Origin: Candidatus Woesebacteria bacterium
GTDB lineage: Bacteria > Patescibacteriota > Microgenomatia > UBA1406 > GWC2-37-13
Direction: 5' to 3'
Assembly (NCBI GenBank): GCA_020429045.1
Contig: JAGQLS010000007.1
Coordinates: forward strand, 1-64,000
Length of the DNA stretch: 64,000 nucleotides
The translations under genes and the position numbers were made by a program. This document shows positions 16,800 through 24,850 of the stretch, piece by piece. Under the pieces are notes generated by a model that was not told where the DNA came from, searched no databases, and saw only the letters and a list, made by a program, of their open reading frames with translations. Position 1 is the first letter of the stretch, and the number at the start of each line of letters is the position of its first letter.

Positions 16800-17849
16800 A
16801 TGCATATTGCCAAGATTAAGCTTCGCAATTTCCGCTATTTTAAAGAAACGGAAATTGAATTGAGCCCGACAGTCACTCTCATCGTCGGCGAGAATGCGCG
16901 TGGCAAAACAAGTTTGTTGGAAAGCATTTATACCGCACTGTACGGAACAGGCTTTCGTGAATCCCGCGAAGAACAACTCGTACACTGGGAGGAAGAAAGT
17001 GCTTTGGTCGAGTGGGTCGGCGATAGTCAAAATCAACGTTCTCTTCAGCAGGTGGTTATCAAACGTACACCGACAAAGAGGGTACAAAAGCAGTTTTTCA
17101 TCAATAAATCAAAGCAAACCTATCGTGCGTATCGTAAGCAGAAGTGGGGAGGCGTGTTGTTTGCTCCCGAGGACATACGGATCATTACCGGTTCGCCTTC
17201 GCGCAAACGGGATTATTTCGATTTAGTGCTTTCGCGCCTTGATCCAGTGTACAAAAAATATATCAGACAGTACAAAAGCGCACTGCGCAGCCGCAACTTA
17301 CTATTGGTAACGATTGATAACGAGCAGGAGCTTGCCAAACAACTGGTGTTTTGGAATGAATATTTGATTGAACGTGCTACGTATCTTTCTACAAAACGGC
17401 AGGAATATGTTGATAAACTTAACTCCCACAACGCTTTAAACGATAAACGATTTGAAATTATCTATAAACAAGATGCTATGACTCCAGCACGTCTTAGCGG
17501 TATTTTTACAAAAGAGTGTAGCGTTCGTCGCACGCTCGTTGGTCCTCATCGCGATGAGTATATGTTTTATCTTCTTTCTCCGAATAAAAAAGATGTAGGG
17601 GTTTTTGGTTCGCGCAGTGAACAGCGGATGACACTACTGTGGCTCAAAGTAAATGAAATTACCATCTTGGAAGAAGCATTTGAGCAAAAACCAATTTTGC
17701 TTTTGGACGATATTTTTTCTGAACTGGACTTGCATAATAAAGATGTGGTTGCCGGCCTGGTTGAGAAGTATCAAACTATTATCACCTCAACTGAGGATAA
17801 TCTGGGGGAAGTCGACTACAGTGCCTGGCAAGTGGTTAGACTGGTATAA
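16800..17849 (+). CDS. recF: DNA replication and repair protein RecF
   Basis: A 349-residue SMC-like ATPase that loads RecA at single-strand gaps. Visible features are the N-terminal KLRNFRYFKETEIEL strand, Walker A GENARGKT (about residues 31-38), a central KRTPTKR region and PSRKRDYFD, the ABC signature-like SRSEQRMTLLWLKVNE, and Walker B LLLDDIFSELD near residue 305. Length and motif order match RecF, with no coiled-coil arm as in SMC or RecN. It follows the UMP kinase fusion on the same strand and ends just before tRNA-Ser. Confidence 0.9.
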   Translation: MHIAKIKLRNFRYFKETEIELSPTVTLIVGENARGKTSLLESIYTALYGTGFRESREEQLVHWEEESALVEWVGDSQNQRSLQQVVIKRTPTKRVQKQFFINKSKQTYRAYRKQKWGGVLFAPEDIRIITGSPSRKRDYFDLVLSRLDPVYKKYIRQYKSALRSRNLLLVTIDNEQELAKQLVFWNEYLIERATYLSTKRQEYVDKLNSHNALNDKRFEIIYKQDAMTPARLSGIFTKECSVRRTLVGPHRDEYMFYLLSPNKKDVGVFGSRSEQRMTLLWLKVNEITILEEAFEQKPILLLDDIFSELDLHNKDVVAGLVEKYQTIITSTEDNLGEVDYSAWQVVRLV

Positions 17850-17908
17850 TACTATGTACAATTATTATTTTTGATCGGGTAAGAAATCTCTCAGTAGAGA
17901 AAACGTAT

Positions 17909-17999
17909 GGAAGGGTGCCAGAGTGGACGATCGGGTCGGTCTCGAAAACCGATGTAGTCGTTTCGACTACCGAGGGTTCGAATCCCTCCCCTTCCGCCA
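17909..17999 (+). tRNA. tRNA-Ser(CGA)
   Basis: A class II tRNA with acceptor stem GGAAGGG / CCCTTCC, discriminator G and an encoded CCA (17997-17999). The anticodon arm TCGGT-CTCGAAA-ACCGA gives anticodon CGA (Ser, UCG codons). The long variable arm has a 7-bp stem GTAGTCG / CGACTAC, and the T-arm contains GGTTCGAATCC. It marks the left edge of a region of mobile-element debris. Confidence 0.97.
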
Positions 18000-18004
18000 G
18001 TTGG

Positions 18005-18109
18005 GAAATGCGTTTGCTTTTTCATCGCCTCCACGAGTTTGACAACCGTTTTTGAGCTATGGTTTTTAATTTTTAGCTCTCGCTCTATTTTTTGAAGCTC
18101 TCTTTGCAT
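18005..18109 (-). pseudogene. Fragment of a tyrosine recombinase N-terminus next to tRNA-Ser
   Basis: Reading leftward, the frame gives LQKIERELKIKNHSSKTV, which resembles the start of the N-terminal SAM-like DNA-binding domain of XerC-type integrases (E-L-K-I-R-N-x-S-x-K-T). The match fades within 35 residues and the frame then runs into the antisense of the tRNA, so only a stub remains. Integrases commonly target tRNA 3' ends, which is consistent with a lost integrative element. The similarity is short and the call tentative. Confidence 0.35.
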
Positions 18110-18230
18110 AAGCCCTTGAAAGATACTACAATTTGAGTGGTTTTTGTACAATTTATATTTATCATGATTTCGTATAATATACAAGGGTCTGGCCCAGTTA
18201 ACGGTGCTTTAAATTAGTTGTTTAGCGCTG

Positions 18231-18236
18231 TATAAT
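18231..18236 (+). promoter_or_regulatory. -10 box of the IS1595 transposase
   Basis: A perfect TATAAT lies 8 bases before the transposase ATG, with a weak TTTAAA -35 (18208-18213) 17 bases upstream. This gives a leaderless transcript. Confidence 0.45.
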
Positions 18237-18244
18237 AGGCAGAT

Positions 18245-18913
18245 ATGAAGGTTCATTTTCGTCGACGAATTTCAAGACAGAAATATAGCATACTTTACAA
18301 TAGTTTTGTGGCAGATATTCCTGCAAGAAAAGCCGCAGGAATAGCATCGGTAAACAGAAAAACAGTAAACAGATATTTTACATTGTTTCGAGAAGTAGTT
18401 CTGCAAGAAGCATATTATGAAAGAACGAACATATCTTTGAGAAATGGTGTTGAGATAGATGAATCATACTTTGGAGCGCGTCGTGTACGAGGAAAGAGGG
18501 GGCGAGGAGCAGGTAGGAAGGTTATCGTATTTGGTCTTTTGAAGAGAAATGGGAACGTATACACCAATATCATTAAATCAGCTGAAAAACAGGCGGTTAT
18601 GCCCATCATACGACGTGTGGTACAATCTGGATCCGATATATACTCAGATGGATGGAGAAGTTATGATGCTCTTGCTGTATACGGGTACAACCACAAGAAA
18701 ATAAAACATACAAAGAGTGAGTTTGCACGTGAGGATGGAACACATATCAATGGCGTTGAATCATATTGGTCATGGACGAAACGAAGACTAGCAAAGTTCA
18801 ATGGACTAACCAAAGAACAATTTCGAAAATATATGTTAGAATCAGAATGGAGATTTAATCATAGAAATACACTTTCTATTGATCTTAAAAAGTTGCTCAG
18901 AAAGTTACGTTAA
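18245..18913 (+). CDS. IS1595 (ISXO2-like) family transposase
   Basis: A 222-residue DDE-type transposase that would cut and join the element ends. An N-terminal helix-turn-helix-like stretch (ARKAAGIASVNRKTVNRYF) precedes the catalytic core: IDESYFGARR with Asp72, IYSDGWRSYD with Asp135, and HINGVESYWSWTKRRL with the third catalytic position near 169-172. The basic R-R-V-R-G-K-R-G-R-G segment after the first Asp is typical of ISXO2-like proteins. The frame is intact. It lacks the N-terminal zinc ribbon of longer IS1595 transposases. Confidence 0.9.
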   Translation: MKVHFRRRISRQKYSILYNSFVADIPARKAAGIASVNRKTVNRYFTLFREVVLQEAYYERTNISLRNGVEIDESYFGARRVRGKRGRGAGRKVIVFGLLKRNGNVYTNIIKSAEKQAVMPIIRRVVQSGSDIYSDGWRSYDALAVYGYNHKKIKHTKSEFAREDGTHINGVESYWSWTKRRLAKFNGLTKEQFRKYMLESEWRFNHRNTLSIDLKKLLRKLR

Positions 18914-18928
18914 CTGGGCCAGACCCTA

Positions 18929-19153
18929 GCCAATATCGACGAGAGCCTGTTATCAAAGTTTTCACAAACACATCCAAGCAACTCAGTAGACGATCTTAAA
19001 TCATCAATCAGAGTCTTGGTGGAATTATACGAAAACATTATTGGTAGATATTGTATTAAGGAAAAAATCGAATTTCCGGACGAAAAGGTAAAGCAAATCA
19101 GAAAGTTATTTTCAGAATTTGATGATTCTGCAAATTTTCCAATTCACCCCTAA
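18929..19153 (+). pseudogene. 3' remnant of an unknown gene truncated at the IS1595 right end
   Basis: An open frame of 74 codons without a start runs from the IS end to TAA at 19151-19153. The product (…DESLLSKFSQTHPSN…VLVELYENIIGRY…VKQIRKLFSEFDD…) is helical and coding-like in composition. No matching 5' part lies on the left of the element, so the gene lost its beginning. I do not recognise the family. Confidence 0.45.
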
Positions 19154-19246
19154 CCCCTCTTGGAAAATTTGAAAAAAGAAAAAAATCAAAATTTCATATA
19201 ATATCAAACATAGCATTGTCAATTTCTGACTCTCAACCCGCTTTAC

Positions 19247-19252
19247 TATAAT
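19247..19252 (+). promoter_or_regulatory. -10 box TATAAT before the HicB-like stub
   Basis: A perfect TATAAT lies 8 bases before the ATG at 19261; a TTCTGA 17 bases upstream (19224-19229) is a weak -35. A second TATAAT (19323-19328) precedes the methyltransferase ATG at 19344 by 15 bases. Confidence 0.4.
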
Positions 19253-19260
19253 GGACATAT

Positions 19261-19332
19261 ATGAAAACCAAAGTATTACATTACCGAATCGTTAGACAAA
19301 TGCGTTCCGTGCAAAAAAATACTATAATGTAG
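19261..19332 (+). pseudogene. Truncated HicB-like antitoxin stub
   Basis: A 23-residue frame begins MKTKVLHYRIV, which resembles the opening strand of HicB/UPF0150-like antitoxin domains common in Patescibacteria (a first strand, then an acidic P-x-G-x-Y-x-A-x-C-P loop). After 11 residues the resemblance stops and the frame ends at TAG. A promoter precedes it. It is probably the remains of a lost toxin-antitoxin gene, but the match is too short for certainty. Confidence 0.3.
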
Positions 19333-19728
19333 TCAAACCTACGATGCTTACGATAATAAAATGGATAAATGAAAACATAGTCTTCCCATTGCGATGGAAC
19401 TATCTGGTTGCATATCTTTCTCCTTATTTACAAAATGCAACGGATGTCCTAGACCTTGGCGCTTCATGCGGCAGGCTCGCAAACGAATTGTCAAAAAAAT
19501 TCCCAAAGATACATTTTGTGGGCGTGGACACTCATGTACAACCAAAAACTTTTATTCCGATAAAAAAATATGATGGAAAAAAGATTCCTTTCCCAGACAA
19601 TTCATTTGACTGCGTGATGATTATCGATGTGCTGCACCACGACAAAAACCCAGAGCACATTCTAAAAGAAGCAAAACGAGTATCGAGAAAATACATCTTA
19701 ATAAAAGATCATTATTGGAACCTGAATT

Positions 19729-20742
19729 CTACTTTGAATCCGAACGATCGGTCAGGTGTTTGTTAAAAACTTCTAATGGCGTGTAATAACCTAAACATTT
19801 CCGTGGTCTGTTATTGATCTCCCACAGTATATCATCTAATTCGTCTTGGGTAAGGTCTGAAAAGTCTGTTCCTTTGGGCAGATACCGGCGTATTAATCCA
19901 TTATGGTACTCGTTTGTTCCTCTCTGCCAGGATGAGTACGGATCGGCAAAATAGGTATCCATATTGAGTTCTGTTTTTAATTTGAAATGCAAATGATTCT
20001 CTTTTCCATTATCCAGTGTTGTTGAGCGCCTGGCTTTTTCGGGCAACTCTCCAAAGATCTCCTTTTGTGCCCGTACGCCTTCCGTAGAAGATATTTCCTT
20101 TACCTTAACGGCGAATGTTATCCGGGATACCCGTTCAACCTCTGTGTGTATTCCATCTCCTACACTTCGTCTTCCTTCAACCGTATCGCCTTCAAAATGG
20201 CCAAACTCGGTTCTTCTCTCAATTGTTCCAGGCCTTGAATGAATAGAAATACGATCGGGAATACGGGAGTGGTGAACTCCTCGCCCTTTTTGTTTTTTTC
20301 TCTTTTTCTGCTTGCGTGGTAGATATTCCCATAATCCCTCTTTTTTGTTTTGTGGATCAAATACATATTGGTAAATTGCCTCGTGCCCAATGGTTTTATG
20401 GTAGTCTCCTTTGTGCTTGAGTTTTAATCGTCCTTCTATTTGTTCGGGGCTCCATCCCATACCCAGGTGTTGGGTAACGTACCGGTAAATCCATTTGTTT
20501 TTAAGTCGTGGTCGTTTTCTTCTTGTAACCATTCGTTGATCGGCTTCTTCCTGGGCAAATATTGCCTCGTAGACAAAATTTTGTTTCTCTCTATCCCACC
20601 TCCTATTTCTTTTGATTTCGTCACTTATCGTGCTTTTACTCCTATCAAGTCTTCTGGCAATTTCGCTTAACTTGACTCCCTTAGCCAGAAGAATTGCTAG
20701 TCTGTCACGCTCTTGGGGAGTTAGTTTTCCTATTTTTTTCAT
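19729..20742 (-). CDS. IS30 family transposase
   Basis: A 337-residue DDE transposase. The N-terminus has a helix-turn-helix (LSEIARRLDRSKSTISDEIKRN) typical of IS30. The core shows GHFEGDTVEG (first Asp), TLDNGKEN (second Asp) and WQRGTNEYHNGLIRRYLPKGTDF (catalytic Glu). ATG 20742 was chosen over the upstream in-frame start at 20769, which lies inside the inverted repeat. The reading frame passes through the left inverted repeat and uses a TAG in host DNA at 19729-19731, so the last two codons come from the target gene. Confidence 0.92.
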   Translation of the reverse strand: MKKIGKLTPQERDRLAILLAKGVKLSEIARRLDRSKSTISDEIKRNRRWDREKQNFVYEAIFAQEEADQRMVTRRKRPRLKNKWIYRYVTQHLGMGWSPEQIEGRLKLKHKGDYHKTIGHEAIYQYVFDPQNKKEGLWEYLPRKQKKRKKQKGRGVHHSRIPDRISIHSRPGTIERRTEFGHFEGDTVEGRRSVGDGIHTEVERVSRITFAVKVKEISSTEGVRAQKEIFGELPEKARRSTTLDNGKENHLHFKLKTELNMDTYFADPYSSWQRGTNEYHNGLIRRYLPKGTDFSDLTQDELDDILWEINNRPRKCLGYYTPLEVFNKHLTDRSDSK

Positions 20743-20781
20743 ATCGAACGATTTTACACTAACTCTCAATCGTTCGGATTC
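19736..20781. mobile_element. IS30-type insertion sequence
   Basis: The element is 1,046 bp. The outermost 13 bases match exactly (GAATCCGAACGAT at 19736-19748 and its reverse complement at 20769-20781), with weaker similarity for about 15 more bases inward. The target duplication would be only TT (19734-19735 and 20782-20783), in keeping with the 2-3 bp duplications of IS30. It splits the methyltransferase gene. Confidence 0.82.
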
Positions 20782-21093
20782 TTAATGGAACTCATAGAAC
20801 AATTCATTGGATTTCCATTTGTTACAATATGCTGATTATTTTGGCAACAAAGCCTATGGCGTTGCGTTGCCGTATAATTTTCTTAAAATCGCAGATTGGG
20901 AACGTATGTTTACGAAATTACATGTAACCATTATCAAATCTGAAAAATTTAAATACAATATATGTGATCCATGCAAGCACGTCATTTACTTATTAGAAAA
21001 ATAAAAGCTTCAATATTACTCAATTCAATATAAGACGAGAAATGCGTTCAACATTACCTAAAGAAATTTTTTTAACATTGTTAAGATTCAAAA

Positions 21094-22263
21094 ATGAACA
21101 TAGCAATTTTCACAGACACGTTTGTACCATTAACAGACGGAGTCGTAACATCTACGGTAAATCTTGCAAAGGGGCTTGCGGACAGAGGGCACACGATCTA
21201 TATAGTAGCGCCAAAGTTCAGCAAAGCAAAGAAATTTACTTACAAAAATATACACGTGCGAAGAAGTATGGGGATTCCTGCATTCTTTTATCCAGGTTTT
21301 AAATTTACTTCTGTTTTTAATCCTAGAATAATAAAAGAACTTAAAAGTAAAAAAATAGATGTAATACATTTCCAAACGCCACTTACACTGGGGATCCAGG
21401 CAATATCAGCGGCCAAACTTTTGAAAAAGCCGCTCGTTGGCACATTTCATACGCTCATAACAGATGAGCAGTATATACAACACATCGTTAGGAAAAGAAA
21501 GCTCGTTCAAAGAAGTCTAAAAAAGATTTCATGGAATTATGTAAGAGCCTACTACGACAGATGCGATTTGATTACGTGTCCTTCTGAAAGTACAAAGCAA
21601 GAATTGATAAAAAATAAATTGAAAAAACCCATCAAAGTTATTTCTAATGGTATTGATTTGTTTTCTTTTGATAATACAAACTGGAAAAAGGCAAAACAGA
21701 AATATCATCTCAACGATAAAACAATCCTTTTTGTTGGAAGAATTACCTATGAAAAAAATCTGAGTTATTTACTTGATTGTTTTACGTTAGTTGTAGGCAA
21801 AATCTCCGATGCGAAGCTTCTTATTGTTGGAGACGGTCCACAAATGAAATTATTAAAAGAAAAGATCATACGCAAGAAGCTTTCAGGTAATGTCATCCTC
21901 GCAGGGAGCATAGAGCATAAGGCATTATTGGCTTCAGGAATTTTCAAGGCGTGCAAAATTTTTGCAACAACATCAACAACAGAAACGCAAGGTATAAGTA
22001 CTTTGGAAGCCCAGGCAAATGGATTGGTTTGTGTAGGAATGGACGCGCGGGGGACAAAATCTCTCATAACAAACAATGAAAATGGATATCTGATAAAAAG
22101 AGACAAGAAAGCATTTGCAGAAAAAATCATAACATTACTATCTGATGAAAAACTATATCGTCAAATGAAGAAAAATACGCTTGGTAAGATCAAAAAACAT
22201 GACATACGAAAAGTGATAGACCAGTGGGAAGAAACGTATGCGGCATTAATACACTGCAATTAA
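21094..22263 (+). CDS. GT4-family glycosyltransferase
   Basis: A 389-residue GT-B fold enzyme, probably adding a sugar to a lipid or polysaccharide at the inner membrane face. N-terminal domain: MNIAIFTDTFVPLTDGVVTST, typical of diacylglycerol glucosyltransferase/PimB-like members, then IDVIHFQTPLTLG. C-terminal domain: ISNGIDL, ILFVGRITYEKNLSYLL, LIVGDGPQMKLLKE, and TSTTETQGISTLEAQANG in place of the usual E-x-F-G-x-x-x-x-E-A donor-binding loop. No membrane segment is seen. The downstream gene, a GT2 enzyme, is convergent with a 3-base gap. The acceptor is unknown. Confidence 0.85.
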   Translation: MNIAIFTDTFVPLTDGVVTSTVNLAKGLADRGHTIYIVAPKFSKAKKFTYKNIHVRRSMGIPAFFYPGFKFTSVFNPRIIKELKSKKIDVIHFQTPLTLGIQAISAAKLLKKPLVGTFHTLITDEQYIQHIVRKRKLVQRSLKKISWNYVRAYYDRCDLITCPSESTKQELIKNKLKKPIKVISNGIDLFSFDNTNWKKAKQKYHLNDKTILFVGRITYEKNLSYLLDCFTLVVGKISDAKLLIVGDGPQMKLLKEKIIRKKLSGNVILAGSIEHKALLASGIFKACKIFATTSTTETQGISTLEAQANGLVCVGMDARGTKSLITNNENGYLIKRDKKAFAEKIITLLSDEKLYRQMKKNTLGKIKKHDIRKVIDQWEETYAALIHCN

Positions 22264-22266
22264 GTT

Positions 22267-22986
22267 TTACCTAATCGGATCCCAATTTTTGTATGGAGAC
22301 TTTTTAAACATTAGAACAGAGATACCGTTGAACAGCCACTGGAGATAGAGTCTAATCCACCCAACCTGATGCGCCCTTCTTCCTATTTCATAGACTACAA
22401 GAGATGGATCAAATCGCGTATGGCCTATTTTTGCGAGCCTAAAAAAGAAGTCATTGTCTTCACCTGCAACAAGATTTTCATTAAATCCCCCTACTTTTTC
22501 AAACGAAGTTCTTTTAACCATTTGAAATTCACCAGCGCCCGTTCCAAATTGAAGGTAATTATTTAACACAGTATTAAAGACGTTATACATTGTGCGGAAA
22601 AAGAAATCACTTCTTGTTTCTAGCTCAGGTAGTACCCGTATGCTGCAGCCGAGACCCGTGAGATCGGGATCGTCCTCGAAATGTTTTAGCGCTTTGTTAA
22701 AAAATGCTTCAGGATGCTTTATCGTGATGTCTGCATCGAGGAACGCAATATACTCTCCTTTGGCAAAAGATGCCCCGTAGTTTTTACCGGTTGAAATATT
22801 TTTTTTTATTTTTAACATCACGACCGTTGCACCTTCTTTTTTGACTATCTGTCGGGTTGCATCGGTTGAACGGCCATCAGCAACAATTATTTCATAGGAA
22901 ATGTTTCCCATCCCCTTTTTTAATGATTTGATTGTTTTTCCAATCACTTTTTCTTCATTATAGGTTGGTATGACAATAGATATCAT
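22267..22986 (-). CDS. GT2-family glycosyltransferase
   Basis: A 239-residue GT-A fold inverting glycosyltransferase. It shows ISIVIPTYNEEKVIGKTIKSL at the start, IIVADGRSTDAT, the metal-binding AFLDADITI (D-x-D), and GAGEFQMVKRTSFEKVGGFNE and GEDNDFFFRL as the acceptor-side E-D motif. The C-terminus is amphipathic and may lie on the membrane (YLQWLFNGISVLMF). Substrate not determinable. Confidence 0.85.
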   Translation of the reverse strand: MISIVIPTYNEEKVIGKTIKSLKKGMGNISYEIIVADGRSTDATRQIVKKEGATVVMLKIKKNISTGKNYGASFAKGEYIAFLDADITIKHPEAFFNKALKHFEDDPDLTGLGCSIRVLPELETRSDFFFRTMYNVFNTVLNNYLQFGTGAGEFQMVKRTSFEKVGGFNENLVAGEDNDFFFRLAKIGHTRFDPSLVVYEIGRRAHQVGWIRLYLQWLFNGISVLMFKKSPYKNWDPIR

Positions 22987-23092
22987 TTATCTTCGCTTAA
23001 ATGGTAATGTTCATCAAACGCCCCTTCACCTCACAGGTTATTTTATTTTCCCGCTCGTTGATACATATTACCAAAAAAAATAACCAACAACC

Positions 23093-24226
23093 TTATTTCG
23101 CACATTGTTTAACAGCCAGCGCAACTACTTTCGCTATCCCTTTTTCAAATGGATCAGGAATAATTTTTTCTGCGGTTGGTTTTTTAACCCATCGGGCAAG
23201 TGTTTCTGCGGCTGCACGTTTCATTTCCTCGGTTATCTGCCCAGCGCGTGTGTCCAATGCACCACGAAAGATACCGGGGAACGCCAGCACATTGTTTATC
23301 TGATTGGGGAAATCGCTTCTGCCTGTTGCAACTACCGCAGCTCCTGCAGCATGCGCATCCTTGGGGTCGATCTCGGGTGTAGGGTTTGCCAAAGCAAAAA
23401 CAATCGAATCTGTAGCCATAGATTGCACCATTTCTTTTGTCACAATATTTCCTTTGGAAACACCGATAAACACATCGGCGCCGATCATGGCTTCGGACAG
23501 TCCTCCTCGTGCTTGCAGAGTGCTTTTCTCCATGACAGCACGTTTATAGCTATTTATTCCACTCCTGTCTGCTGAAACAATTCCTTTTGAATCCAAAAGC
23601 AGTAGTTTTTTGACGCCAAATGCAAGTAGCCTATTGGCGATCGCAATCCCGGCAGCTCCGGCACCACAGACAACTACTTTTATCTCACTCATATCTTTAT
23701 GGACGACCTTGAGGGCGTTGATGAGTCCGGCAAGCACAACGATCGCGGCACCGTGCTGGTCGTCGTGGAAAACAGGTATGGAAAGCTCTTTTTTGAGCGT
23801 TTTTTCGATTTCGAAACACCGCGGAGCCGAAATATCCTCTAAATTTATGCCACCAAACGAGGGTGCAATCGCTTTGACAATAGCGATGATTTCTTGCGTA
23901 TCTTTTGTGTCAAGACAAATAGGAATGGCGTCGACTCCGCCAAATTCTTTAAACAGAACCGCTTTGCCTTCCATGACGGGCAAGGCGGCTGCAGGGCCAA
24001 TATCGCCAAGGCCCAAAACAGCAGTTCCATCGCTCACCACTGCAACAGTATTCCATTTAGACGTGAGGGTGTATGCACGAGCGGCATCCTGGGCAATGGC
24101 TTGCGACACCTTAGCGACACCGGGAGTATAGGCAAGCGAGAGATCGTGCCTGTTTGCCACAGGCACTTTGGATCGCATCTCTAATTTTCCTCTGTATCGT
24201 GCATGGAAGGTGATTGCATCGTTCAT
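23093..24226 (-). CDS. NAD(P)-dependent malic enzyme (malate dehydrogenase, decarboxylating)
   Basis: A 377-residue enzyme converting malate to pyruvate and CO2. Motifs in order: LSLAYTPGVAKVSQ with the catalytic Tyr, VSDGTAVLGLGDIGPAAALP, the metal-binding GGVDAIPICLD, PVFHDDQHGAAIV, the dinucleotide fold GAGAAGIAIANRLL, and VFALANPTPEIDP. The length is that of the short bacterial form without a phosphotransacetylase domain. ATG 24226 was chosen because the family begins about 20 residues before the Y-T-P-G-V motif; the longer frame start adds an unlikely Cys-rich lead. In a reduced genome it may feed pyruvate and NAD(P)H. Confidence 0.9.
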   Translation of the reverse strand: MNDAITFHARYRGKLEMRSKVPVANRHDLSLAYTPGVAKVSQAIAQDAARAYTLTSKWNTVAVVSDGTAVLGLGDIGPAAALPVMEGKAVLFKEFGGVDAIPICLDTKDTQEIIAIVKAIAPSFGGINLEDISAPRCFEIEKTLKKELSIPVFHDDQHGAAIVVLAGLINALKVVHKDMSEIKVVVCGAGAAGIAIANRLLAFGVKKLLLLDSKGIVSADRSGINSYKRAVMEKSTLQARGGLSEAMIGADVFIGVSKGNIVTKEMVQSMATDSIVFALANPTPEIDPKDAHAAGAAVVATGRSDFPNQINNVLAFPGIFRGALDTRAGQITEEMKRAAAETLARWVKKPTAEKIIPDPFEKGIAKVVALAVKQCAK

Positions 24227-24327
24227 AGACAAATCATTGCTCGTTAATAGTAAACACCCGTTATTAACTGTATTACATAGTATGAAACCTGTCAAGGGCA
24301 ATGAAAATATTGCAGTTTACGCGATTA

Positions 24328-24357
24328 TTGTCTTATGCATGTCGGTTCTGCTATACT
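24328..24357 (+). promoter_or_regulatory. Promoter TTGTCT-18-TATACT
   Basis: TTGTCT (24328-24333) and TATACT (24352-24357) are 18 bases apart; the ATG at 24370 is 12 bases after the -10 box. Confidence 0.5.
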
Positions 24358-24369
24358 GAAAAAAACGAT

Positions 24370-24759
24370 ATGAAACCACATTTAAAAATACTTATCTATG
24401 GTTTTTTGGCTTGGCTCATACCCTTTATTATTTCTATTTTCTTTTATACAGCAGACGGGACCCTTAGAACCGACATATTTTTTTTTAAATCCATCATGAT
24501 CGTGGTGGGCACGGCATCGGCCAGTTATTTACTCATTTTGTATTTCAAAACCATTCATCGCAACGTTATTAAAGAAGGAATAATCGTTGGTCTCATCTGG
24601 TTTGCCATCAATATTCTTTTAGATCTTATTATTTTATTGCCCATGTCGGGTATGCCAATAAACGATTATGTTGTGCAAATCGGCATACGATATCTCGCCA
24701 TGCCGATTATCAGTACGACCATTGGGATCGCTCTAGCCAACAAGCAGCAACAATCTTAA
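24370..24759 (+). CDS. Small four-helix membrane protein
   Basis: A 129-residue protein with about four hydrophobic helices: residues 5-22 (ILIYGFLAWLIPFIISIFF), 35-57, 68-92 and 105-122. I recognise no family motif; the layout is similar to small uncharacterised membrane proteins widespread in Patescibacteria. It has its own promoter and lies between malic enzyme (divergent) and mgtE. ATG 24370 was chosen over 24301, whose extra residues are upstream of the promoter -10 box. Confidence 0.7.
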   Translation: MKPHLKILIYGFLAWLIPFIISIFFYTADGTLRTDIFFFKSIMIVVGTASASYLLILYFKTIHRNVIKEGIIVGLIWFAINILLDLIILLPMSGMPINDYVVQIGIRYLAMPIISTTIGIALANKQQQS

Positions 24760-24803
24760 GACGTGTGACATTTGTCAGGTTTTTTGTAGTTGGACTTTAT
24801 AAA

Positions 24804-24847
24804 AATAGGCCGAAAGGCTACAATATGGTATTGTAAACCTATTTTTT
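24804..24847 (+). promoter_or_regulatory. Compact three-way-junction element ending in a T-tract, upstream of mgtE
   Basis: Three adjoining stems can form: AATAG/CTATT (24804-24808 with 24839-24843) enclosing GCC-GAAA-GGC (24809-24818) and TACAAT-ATGGT-ATTGTA (24819-24835). T's continue to 24847 and the mgtE ATG is at 24851. It has the look of a regulatory terminator. TACAAT at 24819-24824 with TTTATA 17 bases upstream could instead be a promoter. Confidence 0.35.
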
Positions 24848-24850
24848 CCC

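Larger units (their letters stand above)
18184..18927. mobile_element. IS1595-type insertion sequence with 20-bp perfect inverted repeats
   Basis: The element is 744 bp. Its ends AGGGTCTGGCCCAGTTAACG (18184-18203) and the exact reverse complement (18908-18927) are perfect over 20 bases, and the transposase stop codon lies inside the right repeat. Identical ends and an intact transposase suggest recent activity. IS1595 elements usually make 8-bp target duplications, but the flanking 8 bases (AATATACA and AGCCAATA) do not match, so one flank was probably rearranged after insertion. Confidence 0.85.
19344..21004 (+). pseudogene. SAM-dependent methyltransferase gene interrupted by an IS30-type element
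   Basis: The 5' part (19344-19735) encodes a class I methyltransferase: DVLDLGASCGRLA (motif I), FVGVDTH, IPFPDNSFDCVMIIDVLHH and the KDHYW segment. The 3' part resumes to the right of the element (from about 20803) as ADYFGNKAYGVALPYNF…WERMF, which is the expected C-terminal continuation of this family (D-x-x-G-N-x-x-x-G-V-x-L-P-Y-N) and ends at TAA 21004. The two parts fall in the same frame if 1,049 bp are removed, though an in-frame TAG lies in the junction sequence. The gene is therefore broken in this genome. Its neighbours downstream are glycosyltransferases, so the intact enzyme may have acted on glycans or lipids. Confidence 0.7.

Noticed and set aside
17891-18184. A 97-codon leftward frame covering tRNA-Ser
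   Set aside because: Its second half is the antisense of the tRNA (a common false gene of the G-G-I-R-T-L-G-S type). Only the first part, as an integrase-like fragment, was kept as a tentative pseudogene.
20436-20670. Short frames inside the IS30-type transposase region
   Set aside because: They lie in other frames of an intact transposase and show no independent coding signal.
23105-24131. Rightward frames over the malic enzyme gene
   Set aside because: They are shadows of the conserved leftward gene, rich in Cys and His without motifs.
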